A stretch of DNA of 64,000 nt from contig JAGNKE010000005.1 of assembly GCA_018000295.1 (NCBI GenBank), positions 62,001 to 126,000 on the forward strand, given 5' to 3'. Of the stretch, positions 51,564-60,423 are shown piece by piece. Under the pieces are notes generated by a model, which was not told where the DNA came from, searched no databases, and saw nothing but the letters and a program-made list of their open reading frames with translations. Each line of letters begins with the position of its first letter. Positions within the stretch are counted from its first letter, which is position 1. This DNA comes from Alphaproteobacteria bacterium. Its GTDB lineage: Bacteria > Pseudomonadota > Alphaproteobacteria > Micavibrionales > Micavibrionaceae. The position numbers and the translations under genes are program-made.

Positions 51564-53357
51564 ATGACTGAAAAACGCAAAAAAAACAAGAAAGTCTTAG
51601 CCGCCGCTTCACTCTTGGCGATCTGTGTTACTTTTTTTGCAGCCTCGTCACTTTATTTCGACTCCAGCAAAAGCTTGAACGATTCATATCTAAATCTATC
51701 CCATTTCAATCCAAATGCGACTCTGAACTACGAAATCTTTAGCAATGGAGAAATTATTGAAAAAGGAAACAAGCAATTTGATAAGTCTGGAAGTATAAAA
51801 ATAGACACATCGTCATACTTAACTCCTGAAAAGGAAGGGAAACTGGCCTATAGGTTTGATATACAGTCCGGGCCACAGCAAAATCAAACGGACAATTCTG
51901 CTGTCAACTTTCTAATTAAACTGGACAGAAAGACGGGAGGGATTGAATACACAGGATCGGGTCTGGCCGAGTTTTCAAAAATTCTTGTATCAGATGGAAG
52001 CAACACACTCGAAACCAGCGCTGATTGGGCAGGATATTTTGCTGGAGACAACCTATTCAATACCATGGATAGCAAAAACCGCAACCTCATGAAACTGGCA
52101 TTCCAAAACTACAATCTGCAGAATGACGGTGACGTTGATCGTGAACCGCCGGTTGTGGAGGTTTTGTTTGGTGACCCTTCCGCAGACGGTGTATCGGACG
52201 TCCAGGCGCGTTACAGCGCGGCTATGATCATGATGACCGAGCAACTCTCGGCGGTCATGATGCAGCAGGCTTTCATTATTGGAACCTTCTTCGATGCAAA
52301 GATGCAGTTGGAGACACAACGGAAGCTCCAGGAGCTTATGGCCCGCGCCCACAAGGATTACCACCCCAGTGAACAGATATGTCGCTTTGGTACCTTTGTC
52401 AAAAGTCTTGCTCATTCTGAGCGTGCATTCGAGTTGGACATGAGGGCTCTGAATAAGGCTCTTTTGAATGAGGCTCTGAGTGTGCAGCACGACAGTGCGG
52501 GGGAAGGTTCGAAACAATCTGTCTTAAACCGCATCAATCAGTTCTCAACAAAATATTGTAATCCACGGGACAACAACGACAGTTTGGATGCTTTATGTTC
52601 AACCCTGACTGCCGCGACTCCTGCCCAAAGGGAAAGGTTTAATAAGGATGTTGATTTCTTCCGCACGATTGATGGCAAGCTTACTCTAGATGCAAACTTT
52701 GCAGATGGGACACTGACAAATGAGGAAGAGGACATTTTTGCGCTTGCATTGAATCTTTATATGCCCAACTCTTTCGACACTATGGAAACCAACGACGTTA
52801 CTGAAAATCCTGTGAGCCAATATAACGCACGTAGGCATGCCTCTATAGTCGCCGCGGCTCAGAACAGCTTTATCAATATTGTTGGAATGAAGACAAGCGC
52901 GCCCCCGGGACAGGCAACGGTTGCACCAGGAGCTTGGCCTCCGAATATACTACCTCCCCCACCCCCGGCCCCCGCTTTAACGGAAAATACGGGTTGGACT
53001 TTTATGAAGGCATTCATACGGGAATTGGGCTTACCTGGGATGACTGACGCAGAAATCCATGCGTATTTAGGCGAACGTCCAAGCTACTATGCCCAGATGG
53101 AGGTTCTGACGAAGAAAATTTATGAAAGCCCGAACTTTTATACCAATCTTTATGACAAACCAGAGAACGTCGATAGAATCGGTGCTGCAATAGATGCAAT
53201 TGGATTGATGAGTATGAGAGACAGGTTTGACTCCTCCCTGCGCCGCGAAATGCTGACGGGGCTCCTAGTTGAGGACGCCCTTCAAACTCACATCGAAAGC
53301 AATACCGTAAGAATTTTCAAGAACATTCAGGATGAGCAGCCGACTCTTAGAAATTAG
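51564..53357 (+). CDS. Fused member of the AHKDY family, copy 5, with extra N-terminal domain
   Basis: A 597-residue fifth member. I chose ATG 51564 because AGGA lies 8 bases upstream. A membrane anchor or signal (VLAAASLLAICVTFFAASSLYF) precedes a beta-rich domain of about 130 residues (about 35-165) not found in copies 1-4, which replaces their Cys-rich N-terminus. The core then follows: LSAVMMQQAFIIGTFFDAKM, ARAHKDYHPS (A at residue 262), ICRFGTFVKSLAHSER and KYCNPRDNND. A Pro-rich insert (ILPPPPPAPALTE) precedes the C-terminal GERPSYYAQMEVLTKKIYES. It is the last gene of the array, with no obvious terminator after it. Confidence 0.85.
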   Translation: MTEKRKKNKKVLAAASLLAICVTFFAASSLYFDSSKSLNDSYLNLSHFNPNATLNYEIFSNGEIIEKGNKQFDKSGSIKIDTSSYLTPEKEGKLAYRFDIQSGPQQNQTDNSAVNFLIKLDRKTGGIEYTGSGLAEFSKILVSDGSNTLETSADWAGYFAGDNLFNTMDSKNRNLMKLAFQNYNLQNDGDVDREPPVVEVLFGDPSADGVSDVQARYSAAMIMMTEQLSAVMMQQAFIIGTFFDAKMQLETQRKLQELMARAHKDYHPSEQICRFGTFVKSLAHSERAFELDMRALNKALLNEALSVQHDSAGEGSKQSVLNRINQFSTKYCNPRDNNDSLDALCSTLTAATPAQRERFNKDVDFFRTIDGKLTLDANFADGTLTNEEEDIFALALNLYMPNSFDTMETNDVTENPVSQYNARRHASIVAAAQNSFINIVGMKTSAPPGQATVAPGAWPPNILPPPPPAPALTENTGWTFMKAFIRELGLPGMTDAEIHAYLGERPSYYAQMEVLTKKIYESPNFYTNLYDKPENVDRIGAAIDAIGLMSMRDRFDSSLRREMLTGLLVEDALQTHIESNTVRIFKNIQDEQPTLRN

Positions 53358-53401
53358 AAGAGCGACCTCTAATGTCTATGCGTCCGAGCTAACCTGATTT
53401 C

Positions 53402-53419
53402 TTGGCACCCTCCTTGCAT
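53402..53419 (+). promoter_or_regulatory. Sigma-54-type promoter for flgK-flgL
   Basis: TTGGCAC-CCTCC-TTGCAT matches the -24/-12 sigma-54 consensus (TGGCAC-N5-TTGCW) in all conserved positions and in spacing. It ends 69 bases before the flgK start. Sigma-54 control of hook-associated protein genes is standard in Caulobacter-type flagellar cascades. Confidence 0.85.
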
Positions 53420-53488
53420 ATCTCCTCCATGAGTCGGCAATAACGTCGGCCAGCGCGGATTCGCCGCGCCGCTGCAACGGAGTAGATT

Positions 53489-55885
53489 ATGGGCCTTTCA
53501 GGACTGGATGCCGCGCTTTCCGGCCTAAAAATATACCAGAAACAGATCGAAACCATCTCCGCCAACGTCTCTAACGTTGGCACGGAGGGCTATACCCGGA
53601 AAATTTTGCCGCAGGCGGCGCAATCGGTCGGTGGTCAAACCGTAGGGGTCTTGGCCCGCACGGTTATCAGGAACGTGGATATCAACCTGGAGCGCGATCT
53701 CTGGACGCAGGTCAGCGCCGTGGGTTTCTATGACGTCCAGAAAACCTATCTGGAACGAATCGACCAGTTCCACGGCGAACCGGGTGCGGGAATCTCCGTG
53801 GCCGCCGAAGTGACAAAGCTCCACGAATCTTTCGTGGCTCTGGCCGACACGCCCGAAGACCGATTCCTGCGCGCCGATGTGGTCGATCAGGCTGCTGATA
53901 CGGCCAATAAAATCAATGAGTTATCCGATTACATCACAACCTTACGCAACGACGCGCAATCCGAGGCGGAAGTGGTCGTACAGAGCATCAACGACCTTCT
54001 TGAGCAGATCGCCGAACTCAACCAGCAGGTCCGCTACGCCATGGCTGCGGGGAACACATCGGCAGCCATGGAGGACAGCCGCGATCTGGCCATCAAGGAA
54101 CTCTCCTCTCTGATAGAGATCAGCCTTTTCCGGCGCGGCGATGGCGTTCTGGTCGTCCAGACAGTCGAGGGGGCCGAACTGGTAGGCGAACAGCCCAATC
54201 TCCTGACTTTCGATCCTTCGCCCCTCTCGGCCAATAATGCCTATCCGGCAACGGCGGCGGGTGTCTTCGTCGGCGATCCCAACACGGATCCTTCGGCCCT
54301 TGACATCACCGCCCGCACGGTGGGAGGCAGGCTGGGTGGCCTTCTGCAGCTCAGGGACGAGATTTTTCCCAAACAGATGGCCCAGATCGACGAACTGGCC
54401 CACAAGCTGGCCCTCCGGTTCGAGGCGCAGGGGCTGAGGCTCTTCACCGATTCCTCCGGCGGTATCCCCTCCGACAACCCGCCCGACACCGGGGTCAGCC
54501 CGGCCGATCCGGTGGATTATGTTGGCTTTTCCGCCCTGATTCAGGTGAACGGCCGTATCGTAAACGACCACAGCTTATTACAGAAGGGCACCTACGGGGC
54601 CGCCCCACCTCCCGGCTCGAACGAGATAATCCGGCGCGTATTGGAATTTACTTTCTCGGGAACCGAATTTCAGGAAGCGATAAACCAGGTGGAGGCAACC
54701 TCGGTCGATATCCGCGCCGCAGCGACCGGTGCGACGACCCTCCAGAACTGGCTGGGCCTACGCTCCAGCAACCAACTCGCGGGCAGTGTGGATTTAACCG
54801 CCTACAGCAGCATCGCCGATCTGGTGAATACGGGCGGCACGAACGTCTTCGGCATCGGCGGCGCGGAAACCGACCGCTTCATCATCCGCTTCGATGATCC
54901 GGATTTCGGCGGCGGCCCGTACGATATCGAAATCGACCTCAGAACCGTGGCGGTTTCGGGTAGCGGCGCGGTGCAGGATCTCATCAACCACATAACGGCC
55001 GACGCCGACTGGGCTAACGCCGTGGCCGATTATGGCGCCAGCGTTTCGGCTGGAGCCGACGGCGAACTCCTCATCCAGAGCCGCGGCAACATCCAGACTC
55101 TGGCCAGCGGTACCGAGCCTCTCTCCGATACGGGTTTCGCCTTCCTCGGCCTGAAGCCCGAACTCAAGGAAGCCACGGACCCATACTTCGACGTTAGCGT
55201 CGGCAACAACGCTGCGGTGCGAATCACCATCGAACCGACGGATACGGAAACAGACCTCCTCGCCAAGCTCAACGCCGTGCCCGGTCTGGTAGCCCAGACC
55301 GATGCCAATGGTTTTCTGTCTCTGCGTCCTGGCGGCAGCTTCGTGTCCCCCGATTTCGGCGGCGATATCAAGCTGGTGGGCGGCCCCTTCGAGACCGATA
55401 CGGCGGCGCTGGCGGGCACGGCTGCAGGCCGCGCCTCGATCAATGACGGCGTGAACATCGTTTCGGCGCTGTTCGGCACATATTCCGTCCTCTCAGGCGG
55501 CGCGATCAACGACGAATCGCCCATAGTGGACGTCCCCTATACCTCTGAAACCGAAAACGGCACGGGCTCTTTTGTTCATTTCCGCTCGGAATTTTTGGGG
55601 CCGGGGGCGAATATTGAATCCGAAGTCGTCGGTGCCCTGACGTTGGAGGATTACGCCCAGAAGATGGTAAACCAGCATGGGCAGGAACTGAACCTCATTA
55701 AGGAGCGCCGTGCGGATGAGGAAACTCTGCAAGGTTTGCTCGAAAAGGAACTGGTGGACAGCTCCGGCGTCAATCTGGACGAGGAACTGGGTTTTCTGAT
55801 CGTGGTCCAGACCGCCTATGCCGCCTCGGCACGGGTGATCAACGCGATCGACGAGATTTTTCAGGAACTGTTAAGAGTCGTATAG
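53489..55885 (+). CDS. flgK: FlgK, flagellar hook-associated protein 1
   Basis: FlgK forms the hook-filament junction. The N-terminal GLSGLDAALSGLKIYQKQIE and NVSNVGTEGYTRK segments are the flagellar rod/hook signature. The C-terminal VNLDEELGFLIVVQTAYAAS and a final helix form the coiled-coil D0 pair. The 798 residues are longer than the Enterobacterial protein (about 550), owing to an enlarged variable middle domain. It is exported by the flagellar type III system and has no signal peptide. A sigma-54 promoter precedes it, and flgL follows 13 bases on. Confidence 0.93.
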   Translation: MGLSGLDAALSGLKIYQKQIETISANVSNVGTEGYTRKILPQAAQSVGGQTVGVLARTVIRNVDINLERDLWTQVSAVGFYDVQKTYLERIDQFHGEPGAGISVAAEVTKLHESFVALADTPEDRFLRADVVDQAADTANKINELSDYITTLRNDAQSEAEVVVQSINDLLEQIAELNQQVRYAMAAGNTSAAMEDSRDLAIKELSSLIEISLFRRGDGVLVVQTVEGAELVGEQPNLLTFDPSPLSANNAYPATAAGVFVGDPNTDPSALDITARTVGGRLGGLLQLRDEIFPKQMAQIDELAHKLALRFEAQGLRLFTDSSGGIPSDNPPDTGVSPADPVDYVGFSALIQVNGRIVNDHSLLQKGTYGAAPPPGSNEIIRRVLEFTFSGTEFQEAINQVEATSVDIRAAATGATTLQNWLGLRSSNQLAGSVDLTAYSSIADLVNTGGTNVFGIGGAETDRFIIRFDDPDFGGGPYDIEIDLRTVAVSGSGAVQDLINHITADADWANAVADYGASVSAGADGELLIQSRGNIQTLASGTEPLSDTGFAFLGLKPELKEATDPYFDVSVGNNAAVRITIEPTDTETDLLAKLNAVPGLVAQTDANGFLSLRPGGSFVSPDFGGDIKLVGGPFETDTAALAGTAAGRASINDGVNIVSALFGTYSVLSGGAINDESPIVDVPYTSETENGTGSFVHFRSEFLGPGANIESEVVGALTLEDYAQKMVNQHGQELNLIKERRADEETLQGLLEKELVDSSGVNLDEELGFLIVVQTAYAASARVINAIDEIFQELLRVV

Positions 55886-55898
55886 ACGGAGAGAAACG

Positions 55899-57095
55899 AT
55901 GACAGGCATATCGACATTAGGCCAGGCGCTCAGGCAGATAGAAAATATCAAAAAGCAGCAAACCACTTTTTCCGACCTGTCCACGCAACTGGCAACCGGC
56001 AAGAAAAGCCAGAATTTCTCGGGTCTGGGAACCGATGCTTTAACCACGATTCGCTCCCGCTCCAGCATCGTCTCCCTTGATTCGTATATCAGCAACATCG
56101 GCAAGGCCGATACGCGCCTGAAGATCATGCTCTCCTCGATCGAGGAGTTCCAAGCCCAGGGCAATAACCTTGCTGACGGCTTTATCGGCTTCGTCCAGCA
56201 AGGCACCCACCAGCTGGGCGAGATCGTCACCTATGACGATCCCTCGACCCCGTTCGTGCATGAGGAGGTCGCCGTGGGCATGACCTCGGCCACGCCCGAT
56301 GAGGAGCTGCAGGGGCTGATCGACCTGTCGAAAAATCTCTACAACTACATGACCGAACTCATCAACAGCAAGGACGGCGACCGTTACGTCTTCGGCGGGG
56401 CCGAAACCCTGACCCCGCCCCTGAACGACACCGGAACGCTGGACGCGGCGGTCAGCACCCTGCTGACCAGCTGGAAAAACGGCACGATCACGACCGACCA
56501 GCTTCTGGCCGATATCCGCGACCGCACGGCGACCGCCGGCAACCCTGATGCCCTGACCGACAGCGTGATTGGCTACTCCGCGCCGCTCAGCGCCGGTAAC
56601 GCGGGCCGCGTATTCGTGCGGGTGGACGATGATTCGGAACTCGAATACACGGTCCATGCCAACGAGGACCCCTTCCGGGATATCCTTGTGGCGCTATCCT
56701 TCCTGAAAAACGAAAGCTTCCCACCGATTGCCGACACCTACGAGGACGGTGTATTCCCCGGAACGCCGGACGTGCAGGGCGCACCCGGTTACACTCTGGC
56801 GCAGCAGCAGGAAAGCTTCTACACCCTCTACAACGAACTGACAGAGATGGTGAGCCGTTCCCTTGATGAAATCGACAATATCCGCTTCGATATGGAGGGG
56901 GTGCGTGTCTCCATGAACGAAACCAAGGAGTTCCACGTCGATCAGAAAAATCTCTTCCAGAGCATTGTCTCAGGGATTGAGGATGCCGACACCAACGACG
57001 TCGCGCTCAAGCTGAACACGTTGCAGGTCCAGCTCGAAGCCACCTTCAGGGTCACAGCCCTGGTCAGCCAGCTTTCACTGGTCAACTTCATATAA
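55899..57095 (+). CDS. flgL: FlgL, flagellar hook-associated protein 3
   Basis: FlgL is the second junction protein between hook and filament. The 398 residues have flagellin-like N- and C-terminal helices: ISTLGQALRQIENIKKQQ and DLSTQLATGKKS at the N-terminus, and LNTLQVQLEATFRVTALVSQLSLVNFI at the C-terminus. It contains YVFGGAETLTPP, a recurrent feature of the family. It is co-transcribed with flgK, and a strong terminator follows immediately. No other flagellar gene lies in the window. Confidence 0.92.
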   Translation: MTGISTLGQALRQIENIKKQQTTFSDLSTQLATGKKSQNFSGLGTDALTTIRSRSSIVSLDSYISNIGKADTRLKIMLSSIEEFQAQGNNLADGFIGFVQQGTHQLGEIVTYDDPSTPFVHEEVAVGMTSATPDEELQGLIDLSKNLYNYMTELINSKDGDRYVFGGAETLTPPLNDTGTLDAAVSTLLTSWKNGTITTDQLLADIRDRTATAGNPDALTDSVIGYSAPLSAGNAGRVFVRVDDDSELEYTVHANEDPFRDILVALSFLKNESFPPIADTYEDGVFPGTPDVQGAPGYTLAQQQESFYTLYNELTEMVSRSLDEIDNIRFDMEGVRVSMNETKEFHVDQKNLFQSIVSGIEDADTNDVALKLNTLQVQLEATFRVTALVSQLSLVNFI

Positions 57096-57108
57096 AGCCA
57101 ACCCAAAC

Positions 57109-57137
57109 AAAAACCCCCGCAGGTGCGCGGGGGTTTT
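57109..57137. terminator. Bidirectional Rho-independent terminator
   Basis: AACCCCCGC (57111-57119) pairs with GCGGGGGTT (57126-57134) across a 6-base loop. T-runs lie on the right (TTTT) and A-runs on the left (CAAAAAC...), so it can stop both flgK-flgL and the convergent TcpQ-domain gene. Confidence 0.9.
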
Positions 57138-57155
57138 ATTAATTTCTTCAACAGC

Positions 57156-58769
57156 TTAACCGCTGGCGGCCTCGTCTATGACCAAGGCGGCTTCCGGCCC
57201 GGTCTTCAAATTATGGTTAGGACCATTCTTCACGGCCTGAGCGAACAGAACCTTGACCGCATTGTCGAACGTCCCGCTGATCAGGATATTGCTGCTCAGC
57301 GTATAGTCCTTCTCGGCATTCCATTGCAGAGGCACGTTGGCCTGCTTGGACCAGCTATCCAGGGTTTCCTTCAGGCTCGACCCCTGCTTGGCTTCCCATA
57401 TCCGCGGCTGGAACAGCTGCTCGTTCGAACGGGAGGAGGGTGCAGGCTTTTCTGTTTCCTCGGCTTTGGCGGTTTTCAGAGCATCGTCGGAGGGAGGTGT
57501 AGGTTCGTCGGCCTTTGCCAGAATGACCTCCTCAATCTCTTCCTCATCCGATTTCTCGGCCTTTTGCGCTTCATCGGCAACAGGGGCTTTTACATCGCCG
57601 GGATCAAGAATGACGTTGCGTCCGGGCGCCTTCTTAACTTGCGGCTCCGGCGCAGCCTCAGGGGCGGAGGCAACCTTTAGAGTTTTTTCAGAGACAGGCT
57701 CTTCAGCAACCGCAGCTTCGACAGCGGTCTCCTCATCGGCCTTCTCTTCAAGCACCTTGGCCTTTTTAGCCAGCTTCTCGGCCTCTTTCTTGCTCAGCTT
57801 TTCAGCCTTCTTGTCAGCTTTCACGGGCAAAGACTCCGCTTCGGGAGTCTCGACAGGAGCGGCCTCAGGCAGAGGCGCAAGAGCGGCGCTATCCTCGGCT
57901 ACTGGAACAGGTTCCGGCGCGGGAACAACAGGCGCAGCACCCGAAACCACCTTGACGACATTGCCTTGGATCAAAGCCTTAATATTGAGAGGCCGAAGCA
58001 TATCGTCCAGAACCAGATTCCAAGGCTTGCCTCCCTCCCAGGACACGAGGTACCCGGGATTAACCCCCCGGCCGAACGAAAACGCATACTGGGCGGGAAC
58101 AACCTGACGCAGGGCCAGAGCCAGCGGCATATCGGACCCGAATCCCTCGATCACGTCAAAAGCCCCGCCTTTCCAGGCAATCACTTCCGGCTGGGCAGGA
58201 GCAGAGGTAAGTGCAGGCTCTGTATGGTCGGCGTCTGCAAGCGGGTAAGGATTGATGTTGAGCCCCGGAGGAGGTTCTTTATTAGCAGGCTCGTAAACAC
58301 TCTCGGCGGGTTCAGGCATAACCGTGTCGGTTCCCTGATGCGTTTCGGTGATTGGGAACGGCTCGGGTGCAGCTTCAACACCCTCTGACTTGGGAACAAG
58401 GGGGGCGCTCATAACGACAGGCTCAGCAACGCTATCATCATTGTCAAGGTCGCGTTCTTGGGTGCTAGCTTCATCGTGGGGGGTGATAACTTTGACCTTT
58501 AGACGCCCATCAGTATGCGGGGGCTGCACATCTTCCATAACTTGGTGTGCGGGCTCCTCGCTAATTTCAACGTCTCCGACCTCGGGAAGGCCGCTTGATT
58601 CACTTGAAAAGTCTTGTGTCGAAGAGGATTTCGGCAGCGGCGCGGCTACCTGCCTTTCTGGCGGGGTCCATTCAAATCCCGCAAAAACAGGGCTAGGAAT
58701 CAAAAAAAGTGGAAAAGCCAGAAAACCAAGGCACGTAGAAGTCAAAAAACGATTCGTTCTTACAGACAT
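57156..58769 (-). CDS. TcpQ/PilL-like protein with disordered linker
   Basis: A 537-residue exported protein. I chose ATG 58769 with GGGAA 8 bases upstream; the signal ends near SPVFA. A domain around residues 190-260 (FDVIEGFGSDMPLALALRQVVPAQYAFSFG) resembles the STN/PilL secretin-assembly domain. Ala/Glu/Lys-rich low-complexity sequence fills about 260-420. The last 90 residues (WEAKQGSSLKETLDSWSKQA, then LQWNAEKDYTL) match the TcpQ C-terminal domain of pilus-assembly proteins such as PilL of IncI plasmids. It lies downstream of dotD-dotC-dotB-icmT, so a role in the outer-membrane part of the system is likely. Confidence 0.82.
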   Translation of the reverse strand: MSVRTNRFLTSTCLGFLAFPLFLIPSPVFAGFEWTPPERQVAAPLPKSSSTQDFSSESSGLPEVGDVEISEEPAHQVMEDVQPPHTDGRLKVKVITPHDEASTQERDLDNDDSVAEPVVMSAPLVPKSEGVEAAPEPFPITETHQGTDTVMPEPAESVYEPANKEPPPGLNINPYPLADADHTEPALTSAPAQPEVIAWKGGAFDVIEGFGSDMPLALALRQVVPAQYAFSFGRGVNPGYLVSWEGGKPWNLVLDDMLRPLNIKALIQGNVVKVVSGAAPVVPAPEPVPVAEDSAALAPLPEAAPVETPEAESLPVKADKKAEKLSKKEAEKLAKKAKVLEEKADEETAVEAAVAEEPVSEKTLKVASAPEAAPEPQVKKAPGRNVILDPGDVKAPVADEAQKAEKSDEEEIEEVILAKADEPTPPSDDALKTAKAEETEKPAPSSRSNEQLFQPRIWEAKQGSSLKETLDSWSKQANVPLQWNAEKDYTLSSNILISGTFDNAVKVLFAQAVKNGPNHNLKTGPEAALVIDEAASG

Positions 58770-58922
58770 CTTATTATTCCCAAAAAAACATAAAGCCAAG
58801 CCCCGACGGACAGACAAGAGAGAATATCGTTAAATCTTTGAAAAAACAAGAGATAAGAAGACGGCTAACACCAACAAAAAACAACTGCAATAAAGGAAAG
58901 GCAGGAGATATTTAGTTTGGAG

Positions 58923-59222
58923 TTAACCCCAATCGATAAAACGGTGCCTCCAAGCCTTTACCAAGCCCGGACGTTCCCTTCCGACAATCCAGGACCGCAA
59001 CGCACGCAAAGCAGAGGGTAAAGACAGCCCCTTATTCTCAAGAAACCTAAAAATATAGAAAACGGCAAAGCTAATGATTATTGTCGACCATCTAAGATAA
59101 AAGAGCCACACGGGAATCATAAACGCAACGCGACCATCAAAGCCCAAAAATCGGACAGTTCTCATACTGTCCCGCCAGTGCCAATTAATCTTGGCCTCAA
59201 GGTTCTCTAGCTCTTTAATCAC
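58923..59222 (-). CDS. icmT: IcmT (TraK-like) small membrane protein
   Basis: IcmT is a small inner-membrane protein of the Dot/Icm system (about 86 residues in Legionella). Here 99 residues contain WRDSMRTVRFLGFDGRVAFM with the family's W-x5-R-x-x-R-x-LG-x-D-x-R pattern. Two short hydrophobic segments (IPVWLFYLRWSTIIISFAVF) follow, and a basic C-terminus with LRALRSWIVGRERP. It sits 40 bases downstream of dotB on the same strand. A one-mismatch CtrA-type box (TTAG-N7-TTAA) overlaps its stop codon. Confidence 0.88.
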   Translation of the reverse strand: MIKELENLEAKINWHWRDSMRTVRFLGFDGRVAFMIPVWLFYLRWSTIIISFAVFYIFRFLENKGLSLPSALRALRSWIVGRERPGLVKAWRHRFIDWG

Positions 59223-59262
59223 GGTAGCACCCTATAAAAAAATACAAAAAACTCCAAAAAAT

Positions 59263-60423
59263 CTAACCTGATCCCGTGCTTGATGACAATAATAAATAAG
59301 CGCGGCGATCAATGAGCTTCGCCTCGAAAGCGATTTCAGCTGATTTCTGCATACTGCGGCCGTATTGATTGAGAATACGCTGGATCTCGTTGGACCACTT
59401 TGTAAAATGCATATCCATCAGCTTTTCACGTACATCGTCGGGAAACTGCATCCACTCCCGCACACCACAACGTCCGCCGCCGACTCGCGGCACAAGCGCC
59501 TGTGTGACAATTAGCCTAAGGGTTTCCATAAGAGCAACAGCGCGCTCCTCGCGCTCACTGATATCGTAGGTCGAAAGCAGACGCGAGACAGTGTTGGCCA
59601 CACCGAGAGTGTGCGTAGTGGTGTAGACCGCATGGCCCGTCTGCGCGGCTTCGATGGAGGCGTTGATCGTTTCGCGATCCCGGGATTCTCCCACAAGAAT
59701 CACTTCCGGTTTACGGCGCAGGGCGTTACGGATTCCATGGGCAAAACTCGGCAAATGTCGGGGTATTTCAGTCTGGGAAACGAGGGAGCGCGGACTGTGA
59801 ATGCTGTCGTAGACATATTCGATCGGCGCTTCGTATGTCAGCATTTTACCGCAGCCCTTAGGGCGTTCGAGCAACATACGGTTTCCTGCCGCCAGAAGCG
59901 TCGTCTTGCCGGAACCCGTCGGTCCTGTGATAATGACAATCCCCTGGCGCGGTGCCCAGGCATCGATGATTTCCCGCTCGATATTCAGATCGCGCATCGT
60001 CGGCGGTTCGCTGGGCAAGGCGCGCATGGTGATCTGCGCGGCATCGCGTCCGCGGGAGAGAACGGCGGTGATATTGACCCGGAAACGGATGCGGGTATAC
60101 CGATCGGGACGGATTTCATAAGAAACGTCAAGGTCTTTGGCTGAAGCAAGGCGGGCGCGAGCCTCTGGGCCATAGAGTTTTTGCAAAAAAATACCCATAT
60201 CGGCCGCGTCAACATCCCTGAAAGTCGCGGGATAGAGAACGCCATGTATCTCGTTATAAACGGGGCGGTCGCTCTGGATGGTGATATCTGAAGAGTTTTG
60301 TTTTACACACCAAAGGAGAAACTTGTCTATATGCTCCTCTGTAAACCTGTTGGGCTCATCCGGCCAGGTTTGCGCGAAACTGTCCTGCTTTTTTAGAAGG
60401 CTTACTGGTTTGCGGGCTTCCAC
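59263..60423 (-). CDS. dotB: DotB (TraJ-like) secretion ATPase
   Basis: DotB is the hexameric ATPase of type IVB secretion, related to PilT and VirB11. The 386 residues include GPTGSGKTTLL (Walker A), MLTYEAPIEYVYD (Asp box), VILVGESRDRET (Walker B) and TGHAVYTTTHT (His box). The N-terminal PAS-like domain (SDITIQSDRPVYNEIHGVLYP) is typical. The start overlaps the end of dotC by 22 bases. No membrane segment; cytosolic. Confidence 0.96.
   Translation of the reverse strand: MEARKPVSLLKKQDSFAQTWPDEPNRFTEEHIDKFLLWCVKQNSSDITIQSDRPVYNEIHGVLYPATFRDVDAADMGIFLQKLYGPEARARLASAKDLDVSYEIRPDRYTRIRFRVNITAVLSRGRDAAQITMRALPSEPPTMRDLNIEREIIDAWAPRQGIVIITGPTGSGKTTLLAAGNRMLLERPKGCGKMLTYEAPIEYVYDSIHSPRSLVSQTEIPRHLPSFAHGIRNALRRKPEVILVGESRDRETINASIEAAQTGHAVYTTTHTLGVANTVSRLLSTYDISEREERAVALMETLRLIVTQALVPRVGGGRCGVREWMQFPDDVREKLMDMHFTKWSNEIQRILNQYGRSMQKSAEIAFEAKLIDRRAYLLLSSSTGSG

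Noticed and set aside
58912-58926. TTAG-N7-TTAA at the icmT stop as a CtrA site
   Set aside because: One mismatch in an AT-rich gap; listed in the icmT evidence only.
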